Source of the DNA: Stenopsyche tienmushanensis
Lineage: Eukaryota; Arthropoda; Insecta; Trichoptera; Stenopsychidae
Reading direction: 5' to 3'
Assembly: GCA_008973525.1 (NCBI GenBank)
Contig: WACJ01000301.1
Coordinates: forward strand, 350,478 to 414,477
Length of the DNA stretch: 64,000 bases
Below, one piece after another: positions 37,826 to 50,632 of this stretch. Positions within the stretch are counted from its first letter, which is position 1, and every line of letters starts with the position of its first letter. Both the position numbers and the translations under genes were made by a program. The notes below the pieces were generated by a model. The model was not told where the DNA came from. It made no database searches and worked only from the letters and a program-made list of their open reading frames with translations.

Positions 37826-38307
37826 TATACACTTAGGTCTATTTTTATGCGATAGATACGTTCCACGGGGAGTCGCAAATAAAAAATCGCATAAAAAAAG
37901 ACTTGAACAAAACTGAGGGATAGGTTCCATTATTTTTAAAAACCGCATAGCTTCAAATCAATGTGATTGAATGTGCCAAAAATCGCATAAAAAAAGTTTA
38001 CAAAATTTAATATAAATAAAAACACGATACATAGTTATCTTAGAATTGATTTATTAAAGTCCAGTTTAAAAGTTTCCCGAGATTCTAGATTTAAAAACAA
38101 TTCCGTTCGCCCATCGCCCTATACACACAATATAACTGTTGTAATTTGTACTAGTGTTAATTTTTTAGTTTTTTTTATGCGCTTTCGCATAAAAAAAACA
38201 TTGTCCTCTATAGAGAAATGAGGGATAGGTTCCGTTATTTTTGAAAACCGCATGACTTTAAATTCGCATAAAAAAAAGATCCGCATTAAAACAGACCCAA
38301 GTGTATA
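37826..38307. mobile_element. MITE with long TIRs, Tigger/Tc1-mariner type
   Basis: The left end TATACACTTAGGTCTATTTT matches the reverse complement of the right end (AAACAGACCCAAGTGTATA, 38289-38307). Inside, the phrase GGATAGGTTCC(A/G)TTATTTTT with AACCGCAT occurs twice (about 37918 and 38220), so the element has internal direct repeats. It is 482 bp with no transposase coding, and lies immediately behind the N-terminal part of a reverse-strand mariner. Confidence 0.72.
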
Positions 38308-38423
38308 CAGAGCGCGGCAGGTAAACTTCTTTATTTGAAATACATACAATAGAATTAAATGACACTCATTCGAAATAGCAAGACTTAATGTTTTTTATTG
38401 TTTAGGTTTAATAATGCAATGGA

Positions 38424-38469
38424 GAAGGGAAGAGCGTGCCTTCGCCTTAAAGGCGTCACCACACCCTTC
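38424..38469. repeat. Nested hairpin
   Basis: CGCCTT-A-AAGGCG forms the core (38443-38455), with outer GAAGGG (38424-38429) and CCCTTC (38464-38469) arms and GTG/CAC between them. It is GC-rich for this region. AATAAA follows at 38474. Confidence 0.5.
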
Positions 38470-41400
38470 TTGGAATAAATGTCGCTTCATTTCTCATTAT
38501 CTACCACAATATGCAAAATTGTTGTACTTTTAGCGTCACATACCAATCACAATACCAATAACTACCATTTTGACTTTCAAGCATGTGGCTCACAACGTGA
38601 TTCATAGTGATTGAAAAAATCATAAAAAAATGTTTGAATTTCAAATGAACACTATTGCTAATGAAAATTCTAAAATTGTCTCAAAAACTTCAATTTGCGT
38701 ATTCAAACGGTCAAAATCCTTCCACAGCCAATTTGACACATTCGTCTTTATTTAGTAACCGGTCGTATAATATCTACTTTTCGTATTAGCTCAAAAAACT
38801 GCCACTATATTACTACGAAACGACGATCATAATGTGAAGTCAAAGGTTCAATTTTAATTTGCTCGATTGATATCCAAAGTGCACGAATGATAGCCGTACG
38901 ATTTATGTACGATGCACAAAAACGATTTCGATCATTCAAATCAACTTTTTGCTGGACAGATTGAAATAGCGCCATGAGATTGAGGAATAAATTCGCAACG
39001 AAATTGATATTCCATGCGTCGAATGTCTCGTTTCGCATTGATTATTTTTTCAGACGCTACAGCTCGTCTGTATGCTGATTATTCGCATGAAGCACTTGGT
39101 CATTGCTGACGCGTTGCGGCCAACGTTTGACGCAAGCCGGAAGCGTGCGTGTTAAAACGAATGTTCGAAAATTAGTGCTCGTCGATAAAGGCGGCGTTTT
39201 CATCGTTTTTACATATATTTTTTAGATGCTAAAGACTAAATTTCATGCATTATAATAAGCGCTTTGAATGTGAATGTTCTCAATTGGTCTCTGAATATGC
39301 AGCTGATGAAGATTGACGAAAAGCATTGCAACAGCGATTTGTTCCAGAAAAATTTGCATGAACGCTGACAATATTTGTCGTAAGACCGAAACACTTTCTT
39401 ATTTTATTCGAGTCAATATCCTATCTGATCATGTGGTTCGTATAAAAAGGTCATCGTTGGTTTTGTTGAAAATTTCTCTTTTGAGGCTCTTGCGTAATGT
39501 TGACCTTAACAATTATAGCATATCGAGTTAGGCTGGTGTTGAATTGTATTTTGTAATACATCTATAATATCTTCTCATTTTTCTTATGGGGTAAATGGGA
39601 TATTTGAGCAAGATTAGCGCCGTTTTAAAATGTAAAGGTCATATAGTTTTTTTAATGAATTTTGATACCAAGTTGAATCACCTGCTTCAAATTTATTTGA
39701 ACCTGATATTGAATTCATATTTCAATGCAAAAATTGAATTAAAAATACATCATAGAGCTTATATAGCATCCGTTATGACCATGAAGATCGACGATCATTG
39801 CCAACAATCTATTTCCTTTGAGGATTTTGCTTTTATTGTTATTCATTGTACAGGTCAAAGACATTTTAAATTCTCGCTCACGATGAATTCATTCAATAAA
39901 ATCGATATATTCTGATACTGATCTGAACTTTTAAGCCTCATAAAAATAAAATAATACCACAAGTAATATGTCTACAATCATCAATCAAATATGTCACTTT
40001 TAATTACGCTAAATTTACATTTTGGACGAATGTTAATATTACCACAAATCATACAAATTAGGTTTTACGTGAATTTTATAAGTTATATTTACGAACGCCC
40101 ACAGCTAACATGGTCGTGGAAAGACTTATGAAATCTAGTTAGTTCTTATCTTGAGGCCATTTTAGTGAATGAGAATTGTTTAAAACAACTTATAAAATCC
40201 TTGGACGACTGACACTTATCATTTGGACAATGTGACAACTTTATTAATGACTTAAGATTCTGCATGCATGTCAGTTGCAGCTGCAAGTCTATGCGCTTGG
40301 AAATACAATAAAAATGCATGATGCAGTCGACGCTTTCACTTCAAAAAATTAAATTTACAATCAACCACAGCCACTTTAAATCGTCAAATTTATACAACAT
40401 CAATGATATAATTATGTGAAAATTGAATTTTCAAGACCATTTGTAATGTCCATAATCACTCTCATTGCAACGAATGTCTTTATGTTCTTCCGTCATGTTG
40501 TGTAACACATTCAAGTTCAGCGCGACATTGCAATTGGATACGAAAATTTTGATTGGGTTTCAAGTTTACCGAATATTCTATAACATGCATGCAGAACTAG
40601 AAAGCGACGTATCTTAATTACCCAATAAATTCAAAAAATAATGCTCAAATTATCCAAACATGAATGGAGGCATGCAATCGTTTCGCGAGCATTTTTTTTT
40701 ACGAAATGAAAGGCAAACTCATAAAAATGTACAATATAAATGATTTAGTGATTATAGCAACACGTTACGTGGATTCTAAATTATAATAACATAAGAAATC
40801 TTCCTGTGAGCGCTTTTTCCGAGTCAAATGCGTTATGGAGCTCAATTCTCACTAGTATCTGCATTTGTGTCCGCAAAAAATATGTGTTTATAGTGCAAAT
40901 CGACCGCTATAATTATATAACGTTACCGGTTCTCAAGAAGAGATTGTACGATATGTTCGAAAAACTTATCGATGAATACACGTCACATTCAAGCGAAAAT
41001 GTACGAGAAATGCAGATACTATTTCTCTCATATGTTGTCTACGATGCATTTTTTTCATTTTAAGCCTGAATTATGAATGAAAAATGTGTATAACATATAC
41101 AAATACTCGATGAAAAATAATATAAATTTAGCCATTTAAGCGTCAGTGACTCATCGGTGAGTCGCTATGATTTAACACAGAAAAAAAAATATTTTTTTAA
41201 TATCTAAAAATTCGAATGCTAAGGATACATATTGGTGACATTAATTTATAATATATTTAAAATCACCGGCGGTTAAAAGGTTATTATTTTTGCATAAATT
41301 TATAATTACATCATCATAGCAAAATGACAGATTTTTCTCGTTTAATTCGATCGTTTTGCGATTCATTAAATAATTCGAAGCAATCCACATCGATTAGCAT

Positions 41401-44400
41401 CAATTTGATGCAAAATTCGTAATTTCGTATCCATTGTTGTCGAAACCGATCCACTGTAATCGGTCTTCTTTGCGGCAATTGATCTTCAGCGACGAATCCG
41501 TTTATGCAAGAATTCATCACTGTGATTCATCTGGGATTTGATGATAATGCGCACATGTTCTTGAGATTTGAATTTTGGACTTATGATCCGAGATGGCATA
41601 ATTCTCACGCATCAGCATGATCTCGCTAACTAGATTACAGCCGTTGCTAACTTACCAATATTATTACCAAAAATTTCACAATCGCTGTCATTTCATCGGG
41701 GAAATATTATCACTTTCGATTTCAACACCCACACATTTTTTGATAGCCGCGATGATGCAAGACACGTAGCGCAAGTCATTTTTTCAAAGACGATATGTGT
41801 GCCGTCCGAAGAGGATACCGCAATGTGCTAATTGCTTAGCAAAAAATGTTGCCCAAATTTCAAACAAGAAGTGCATCTTAAAATTCAGCATACGGTAAAA
41901 ACTGCAGCCATCAATTTTTTTTTTCGGTGCAATTTACAACATAGCGTTTTTTCCATAGCACACATGCCACAAATATATATAAATTAGATTTCGCATATAT
42001 TAATATTGACCTCATTGTGAATTTACATCTGAGTAGTTAGCCTCGATTTATTTGTACAATTTTAAGGTCAAAATATTTTGGTTTTTTCCCGCACGATCTA
42101 CATTCAAAATCGGATACAATTTTATTTTTTACGTCAATTAATTTATGCAATGCGCGTTAAAATTGCGAAAGTGTAATAATCCGCTGTGGGATACGAAATG
42201 GTGCAATTTAAAAATGTCCATATTTTCCATATTCTCTCAGGTTCAAAATCAAAGCCAATATTTATTTAATTATTATAAAAGCAAATAATTCAAACCAACA
42301 GCGTATTACACGTCTCTTTGGCGATTTATTACAACATAATGGCTTCAAGTTGTTTTAGCTACACTTAAACATGCGTCTTGGAATCCACTACGTGCCTATA
42401 ACAACTCAAACATTGCACTTCAATCAATCATAAATTCGATTTATAAAATTAATCAGATAATATTCGTTTTTTATTAAATAATTTATAAAGTTAGAATAAC
42501 ATGGAACTCAATAAGCATGATTCTAAAAATATTTATTTTACTCTTTGAATCAGTCTACAAATCATTAAAGGATATAAAATCGGAAATTATTACTGACAGA
42601 AATATATTTTTTAAGAAAATTTCTCGATGTTCTTCTGCCAATCAAAATTGTCAGTATATCAAAACACGAATGGAAGAAAAATTACAATGCTAATCACGTT
42701 AATATTTTATTTAGAAACGGGGAAAATTCCTCCCTCCACAGAATATATGAAATAATTGTTAAAAAGGGAGCTCGTTGCATTGGCATCCAAGATCAGACTT
42801 TTTAACAATATTTTGATAGAATCCAATAAGTCGTCCAGCAACTCTAATTTAGAAGTGTAGAAAATATGCATCGATATAGAAGTAATAGAATCAGAAACTA
42901 TTTCTCGACCTTTTTTGAAAGCAGACTCAATAAAAACAAAATTATGGTCAAATTTAATAGTAGAAACGTTCGATGTACTTTTATTTTCAAAATATGTATG
43001 TTTGAAATGTAAATAAAATTTTGATCTTTTCGACTTGTTTGAAACCAAAATCCTCAAAATTCGTTTGCGTGAAAACGAATAATTATCTGTTGCGCAACAG
43101 AAGATGCTATTCCTTGACTTTTTTATTCAGTGACGGGTTCAAGAAGCTTTCTATCCGATGTAATAAATATATTTTTAATCAAGGAAGCTATGTAAAAAAT
43201 TAAGATATAAGATTTGTATTTTTAAATATCACCAATAAATTTGTACAGCAAAATTCCGGGTCATATTTGAATCGCCCTCGTATAAATCTAAAATATTCGA
43301 ATAATTGATTTTACGAATATTTGGGATCATAGACGATTGAAGATGTACCATTTTAGTAAGCAAATTATTTTCTTTTCTGAGACACTGTTTTATATACAGA
43401 CTAGGCAAGGAGAGCTCCAATTAATTGATTGCAGCAATTTCAAGTCATAATCTAGATAGTTCTTAATCATTTTATGGCCACTCGCTGATCTAAATTATTG
43501 ATGGGCTTTCTCTTTAGTTAAATACGTTTGTTTGCTTAAAAGCTACTGAATTTTTAATAATGTAATTCCGTGTTTTAATGTCGATATTTTGTCTAATTTT
43601 GTATGAGATCTTCCACTTTTTTAACAATGTATAGTTTCAGATAAAATTCAATAACGAATAGCTTGAGGCAGATTGGATTAATAGACATTTCGATATAAAT
43701 GGATGGATAATGGACTTCATTCAATTCGCGGACTTTCACATTTCGAACCATTTTCGGCGAAGTTGTTATTCATTTCGATTCGCATTTCATGACGATGCCA
43801 CTGTCGATGAAATTATTGAAAGGATGAGCACATTTTATTCAGGATATTTGAGTCAATTCTTGCGATAATGGATACTTTAAAAAATATTTTTGGGTTTATC
43901 AGATTTAATAGTCCATGTATTATATATTTCGATCCAAAGACCATTGGTTGTCTAAATTATTATTCGATGAAGGTTATCACCACATAGAATGGTCGATCGA
44001 TTGACATCAATGACTAATTGTCCTGTTGGGGCGTGGTATCGTCGCTGTGGCTGGTCAAGAATTCAAAAAATAATATTTTTCGCAAGTAGTTAAGCAACAA
44101 CTATAAGACTCAGTTTCGTAATCCAACTGGAACAAATGGACAACTTGCCTTGACTGAAAAGTAACCGGCTTGGATTCTGCTCACAGCGCAACAACTTCTC
44201 TATGAATTCGTCTAAATAGCAGCAGTCGTTTGGCTTACCAGTTAAACTGGCTATCATGTCACAGTTACTCCAATTCATTTTTATTTCCCTCACGTCAATC
44301 GTACAGATCGATCACCTTGCAACATCCAAACAATAAATAACATCGACGGCTTAAGATGTCAGTTTTATGAGTTGCATAATTCAACACAAGACGGCCATAA

Positions 44401-47400
44401 AATGGCTCAAATTTATTTTAGCGACAGTTTTCCATTATAATCGATCAATTAACGTCTCTCATGATCGTTCGATTTTAGTGCCGATTCCGATTGAATCGCT
44501 CGACCAAGAAGTAAAATACCGCCTTTCTAATAATATATAGCCATTGTTTTTATTAGCAAGTCCGAAAACGCTTAATTCAAAGTCGATTCGTGTGACTTTT
44601 ACTTTTTTGAAACTTAAGTATAAAAAAAACAACGGTAGTATGGATCTATAAAAAATGTCTCGTTGCGGTCCGGCTGTATTATAACATCGTTTTTTGCATG
44701 AAACACACTTTTGAAATGCCGTTTCAAGGTGGATAAGTTGATATGAATTGCTCAAATGCAAACGTACATCGATCCATAAATCATATTATCTCAGAATTGG
44801 TCCTAGAAATTCAATGTTGATTATTTTTTAACAAATCCAAGACATAAATTCCAATGATTTAGGTTACTTTTATATCGTCTCTGACGCACTACAAATTAAA
44901 ATTAGATAGAAATAATTCAATGCGTGGCATAGTGTGTTTGAGAAGTGAGAAAGTGTGTAACTTGCCTGGAGGCTCAAAGCACTTACCACATGGAAGGTCA
45001 ACGAGTTTGCCCCGGACTAGATTAATTAATATCCTAAACATACAGTCAATTCACAAGCAATATCAAAAACAGGCAAAAGATCTTCAGACTTTGGTTCTTT
45101 AGAGAAGATTAATCTTCGTGCGTATATGATTTCAGCACAGATCTTGCATAGCTAAATTAGAAAGGTGAATTATTACATAAACACACGTAATAAATATTTG
45201 CATAAAAGTACATTTTCGTATGTAGAAAGTTATTATCGATTTAATTATCAGCCCATTAAGCACCATAAAATGACCTCATATGTGATTAACACGAATTATA
45301 TTGCTACTTTGTATACGCGCCCAAACTTATTATGCATAATTATTTGTAGCTTTTGACATTTTCATTGTGGCATATTTTTATGGCGGCATTTTCTTTTATA
45401 ATATGAATTTAAATACAAACACCGTTTTCGATGAAATCTATACCGATGATATTTCCAAATGAGTTCTAGCCGGAAATCGAGTAAAAGTTCATGGGAAGTA
45501 TTTTTTTTAAACGAAATTTTTGCTCATGTGAATATTATTAATATCGGATTGCTAAAATATTATAAATTATTCATATGCGAAGTAATATAACTAAGATTAT
45601 TATGTAATGGGTTTTTCACATATTTAAGAGACCTGAGCGGTCGAACAAGCGCGAAACCCGATTTGATTCTTTCACATGTAAATTCATAAACGCTTCATTT
45701 ATAGTTATTTTCAAATTTAATTTATGTCTGTAAACGTTGTTAAATACATCCTGTTATATTGATTAATATATTAATTTTAAAAAATCCCAATATAAAACTG
45801 TTACGATATGTAAAAACAGCATTAATGTGAGCATGAAAGAAATCAACTTGATGCAATTCAATTTATTGCAAGATCTTTCTTGATAGTTAATCCATGATCT
45901 TAATGAAATTATTGCATAAATATATTTATAGAACCTAGATCAAACAAAAAAAAATAAGACCGATGTTCTTAAATTAGCCTATGATACTCAATTAAAAATT
46001 TCTCATCTTTTAATGCACAAAAACTTGTCCATGTGAAAAAATCGATACTATAAAACGATACTTTATATTCAGTCACGTGACTGATGTAATTTTGAATAAT
46101 GCCCTACATAAGCATACATTTTTTGCATTTAAACAGCCAGTTCGATGAACTTTTAAGCGTATTTTACAATTACCAAAATCGAATTAAAGCAATAAAAACA
46201 GAAGCAATAAGACATGTTGTACGCCACCTATAAATATAGTCAACTTTTTACTGTCTTATTAGCATTCTAACACTTTACGCTCGACTATTTTTATGTACCT
46301 CTATATCATCGTGTTGAAAGTGAAACTACATCCGAAGAAACGCATCACGTTGATGGTCACAAGTAATTTCTCAATGTTCATTCCTCTATAAAATTTATTA
46401 CTGCCGTATTCTCGACGTGCAAGTCTTCCTCTTTTCTTTTGGCACATCAACATTTATACATTTTGACGTGCAATTATCGATAAATAAAGTGCGTGCGATA
46501 TTAAATGTAAATGCATAGAAAGGCAACACGCACAAATAGATCATCGAAATGTGGCGATCTACATGATAAATGCAGGAAATTGCGATAAAGTTCAATGCGT
46601 TAATAAATAATCTATGCTGAATTGCAATCACTATAATTATATACGTTTGAAAACGGGATCTTAAAATGAAACTGATGCAATAAGGGCAAATCTGCAATTG
46701 ATATTACAATCCACGAAACTTAAGAACATAACGCATCCTTGATCATATCAAAAGAAGCTGAGGATCAAATTTGATGGAAACGCGATCGTTACGAATTCTC
46801 GACATAAAATCAACATTCACTTACAACCTACATTACACAATTTTATATGCCATCATCAAGTATCATCAATTGATTAAAATGTTAATTCTGCAAGCAAAAA
46901 GTATTAATCTCGGACTTAATGAGTCTACTGATTATTTAAGAGTCGTGTTTCAAAATGAATCTTTTATGTCTTGGCTCCTCATATTTCGATACAATTGCGT
47001 ATGAAAATGGATGATGATTGATTGTTAAATATTTTGAACCCATCACACTATGTTATGCTCAAATATTGACATAGGCATTTTAAAATGTCGATGGTCAATT
47101 AAAATGTCTTTATAAACAAGGCCTTAATTTCTTCTTGGCATTGATGTACAAAATTTTCCATGAGGCGTCTCAAACAAGGTTATTTTCATCAAAAGCAGAG
47201 TTCCAAACATTAAAAGCATTTGCGAAATATTAACTTGATTTTTTAAATAGTTTAAAAGTTATCAAATGACTTTCAAAATACTACAAATTCATGTCGAAAT
47301 AAGCTCATAAATATTATCTTTGAGAAAATCTACATTACCATGGTTTTGTATGATGATGTGTTGCTAAAATATATAAAGTTTGCAACCATTATCAATAAAT

Positions 47401-47509
47401 ACGACCTCATTTTTTTCCAAACCCAAATCTAACGATGTCCTTCTTCCGGCATTCTTTTTTTAATTTGGGTTGAAATACTGAAGTGCTGGCAGCCCTCAGA
47501 TGTCAATAT
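38470..47509. other. No gene or recognisable element seen
   Basis: Nine kilobases of AT-rich DNA with only short chance frames. No transposase motif, TIR pair or splice-consistent coding block was found by eye. It could hold regulatory DNA for the downstream gene. Confidence 0.4.
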
Positions 47510-47640
47510 TAGTTTCAGAAATTTAAATCAAGCAATATAAGCTTAAGGGATGAACCGAGAACGGGACGACCTCTGAATATTGATAACGATATACTATAAT
47601 CCCTAATCGTTCCATGGCAAACAATCGAAAAGTTATCGCC
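47510..47640 (+). pseudogene. mariner N-terminal (HTH) fragment
   Basis: One frame reads QKFKSSNISLRDEPRTGRPL, NIDNDIL, a stop, then SLIVPWQTIEKLS. The FKSG(D/N)-SL-DEPR-GRP-ID-D order is the first HTH region and linker of mauritiana-type mariners. Nothing of the catalytic domain follows. Confidence 0.6.
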
Positions 47641-47649
47641 GACTGATCG

Positions 47650-47920
47650 CTTATTGTGCGTGCACCGTTGCCGTTTGGGTAGTAACGTAGGAAGCGGGAT
47701 TTGGGAAGAGTCGTTGGATAGCCTTGGGTGCGGGAGGATATCCTTCCCTCAGCCAGATCTCTCTCATGTTGAATAAAAGTAATCTAAAGAAGAACGTCTT
47801 TCTGTCCGACGCCCGGGAACTTTATATCGTGAGCACTCCCGCTCCGACGCTTTATTAATGTCGAAGAACTGCTAAAGCGATGGGAAGATGATTTCCCTAA
47901 TATATATTATACTACACGTT
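47650..47920. other. GC-richer patch of unknown nature, possibly LTR-derived
   Basis: It follows the mariner fragment and contains GTTGAATAAAAGTAATC (a poly(A)-type signal) and GC-rich flanks bounded by TGTGCG and CTACA. No second copy, primer-binding site or coding sequence was seen, so the LTR reading is weak. Confidence 0.2.
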
Positions 47921-50454
47921 CGACTCATTACACGACCTGCCCACTATCATTTTAAATGATCCTCTCTCCAATCCAAAAAGGAATTATATAAGAAATATTC
48001 AAGGCGACGTAATTGAGTCATGATCAAAGGCAATCTCCAATGGAATTCTCAGCGAGTAAAATGTTTATTGAAAAGAAAGGTTTTTAAATAATTTCAATGC
48101 AGAACCTGTTAAAAAATAGCGCTTTAATTGAACCCGAAAGTATTTTTTCACTTTCATTCCGCGAATCATTATCAAAGAATGCATCAAAGTGAACGGGAAA
48201 ACATATTGGCGATCTTTGGAGAGCGATTTTAATTGCTCGAAATATTCAATTTTAGAACATGCCAAATTATATTCTGTAATAAATATAACTGAATATTCAG
48301 TGTATTTATCTCGGTACAACGATTGAGTAACGTCGCCCTACTTTGATGGATCTACATAACATTCATGAGATAAGCCCTTTTACAACAATTACAAGAATCT
48401 TTTACGTGCGCATTTATTACTTTCTCTCGGCTGGTTTCTCACACAGATGATCAACAGCGTGTACGTGCCTGATTTTTATTATAAATTAATATGACAATCG
48501 ATGTAATTGTGCCAATAACATTCCATGTAAGATCGTAAAACATTTCCGTTACGACAGAGAAATTTACATTGAGAAATTGTCTGTGAAATTATTCCATATT
48601 TCGAGATATTACATGGAAATGCCTATTTTATATAATAGACCGCAGATATACGAAATTAAATTATGTATTTGTAATGGAATGATACCTCAAAGTTTGCTAT
48701 AGCGGCGCTGCAATGCTAATCGGCGAAAGGAACCATGAAAAAAAATTCAATGGCTAAAACTGTCTCAAGTGGCCATAATGCAAATAGAAACGCTTTATAA
48801 CAATGTCCTTGCAAATAAAACATTTTATATTTATGGTCATCATATCGACATTATGACCGGCAGTCAAACTCGAATGTATGATAGTAAAAAATATAATAAA
48901 TCGACGCTGAATTAATTAATACAGTCTTTAGCTTTGCTTTTAAATAATAATGCATTTGCATATATTAACTCTTGATGGATCAAAATTCCATGGGGAAAAA
49001 TTTTAGCATATGGACATATGTGAAGAATGCATTTTGCAACGATGGAAATATCAAATGTTAAATAGAGCATTTTTAAAACAGCGATGTTTTCATAGATTGC
49101 TGTACAAACGGTTTCGATTTATGTGGTGCAACGATTTCATTGTTGCACCCGTTATGCCCAGATCGATTTTATGGTCTGTAACAATAATCGCGATTTCAAA
49201 TTTTTCCTCGATAAACTGTCAATATTAGATTAAATTTAGAGTTGAAAAAAAAAATCGCCGATTGTATTGCCAATCTTTCGATTTACAAACGCCCTTATAT
49301 CTTGAATACACCAAAATGCTTTATTCGGAAAGCTTGATATATTAAAAACCATTGAAATTTTAATTTGTCATGAAAAAACTGGATCACCTCTAAGGAAAAA
49401 ACTTGCCCGGGCAATTCTAATTTCCTTGATACAAATATATCGATAAAGGATTAACATTCACTTTTGACAACAACAGCTCAAATAGTTTATAATATTTTCG
49501 TCAAAATTGTCATATAATGAACGTCTATTTACATTAACGAATCATCGATGAAATCAAATTTAAACCATTCCATCATACGAATTTGACTTGTTGAAATTGG
49601 TACAATTTCGGAGTTCACCTTCGTCGAAGACCTTGCCTATCGAAACGGATTAGACAGACGACGTATTTATACGTGCTTGTGATTCAAATGTCTTTATAAA
49701 AATTGCGACATGGCACACTTGTGACGTTTTTACACTGGGTTGCAGATGTATTCAAAACGCACAATCGGTGTCTATTTTTAATTACGAAACGGTGAAAGTG
49801 TCATCATTACCAGAACGTCATCAGCCAAGGTACTCGTCTGTAAGACCTTCAAGCGATCTGGAAAAATTGGGTATTTTTATCGTGAAAATTTTGATTCCAA
49901 TGACAATGACATAACGATGTAATATCTACATTTGACGAAAAACTTACAATAGCTTTGAATATGCATAGTGCATAAAAGAGAGCATTAAAAATGCATACAT
50001 ATAGTAATATAACTTCTCAATACTCGTGCGTTGCCTTCGTCGTTACGACAATATATGATTGTCGCGTTGTTCTGCTACAGAGACCACATCGAGAGGTCAT
50101 TCGGAACGCATCCAGCTTTATTCGAATAAAAAAATATTTGGTTCACGCAATAATAATATTATCCAATTCATTCTAAACCAAATGTATTCAATTTCTAAAG
50201 GATATGTTTTTATGTACTTCGAAATCCACAATCTGGATTTGAACCATTTTAACTGATATATAATTTTGAGTGAATCGACTGCACTTGAACGTTGGTGATT
50301 TGTGCAAAAAGTTAACACTTAACAAATTTTGACACAATCAGAATTGGAAAGTTCGCCATAAAAAATCCATTATGAAAATGTGTCAATTTTTTCCCTTTTA
50401 AATTCACCAACAGTGAAAATGTGTATCGATATACATTTAAAATATTCTGATGGC
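47921..50454. other. Upstream flank of the secreted-protein gene; no coding seen
   Basis: This interval should contain the promoter and non-coding first exon if they are close. TATAAAAA near 49692 is one candidate TATA element, but nothing confirms it. Confidence 0.35.
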
Positions 50455-50471
50455 TTTTTTATTATTTTTAG
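50455..50471 (+). promoter_or_regulatory. Splice acceptor of a probable 5' UTR intron
   Basis: The pyrimidine-rich TTTTTATTATTTTTAG precedes the start codon by eight bases, implying that the transcript's first, non-coding exon lies upstream. I could not place that exon. Confidence 0.5.
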
Positions 50472-50479
50472 ATCTCGCG

Positions 50480-50632
50480 ATGGCACGACTGAGGCTGACG
50501 GCGTTCTTTTTATTTGCTGCTTTAGCAGCACAATGCTATTCAGCACCAGCACCAGTTCCTGACCCAGACCCAGCAGCACTCGACAATAGACCAGAAATTA
50601 TTGAAATCATTGCACCAGCAGCAGCAGCACAG
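50480..50632 (+). CDS. Coding exon 1: signal peptide and Ala/Pro-rich start
   Basis: The exon has 51 codons beginning MARLRLTAFFLFAALAAQCY and continuing APAPVPDPDP, with a likely signal cleavage around residues 20-22. The exon ends ...CAG before GTACGA at 50633 (phase 0). An in-frame ATG lies 30 bases upstream at 50450, but the string TTTTTATTATTTTTAG between the two is a typical splice acceptor, so 50480 is the preferred start and 50472-50479 is the end of the 5' UTR. Confidence 0.82.

Noticed and set aside
37577..37948. 123-codon reverse-strand frame read as one protein
   Set aside because: Its first 40 or so codons are MITE sequence and the rest is mariner transposase; the continuity is accidental.
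42707..43057. 116-codon reverse-strand frame
   Set aside because: Phe/Ser/Asn/Ile-rich composition typical of open frames in AT-rich DNA; no motif, and no support from neighbouring frames.
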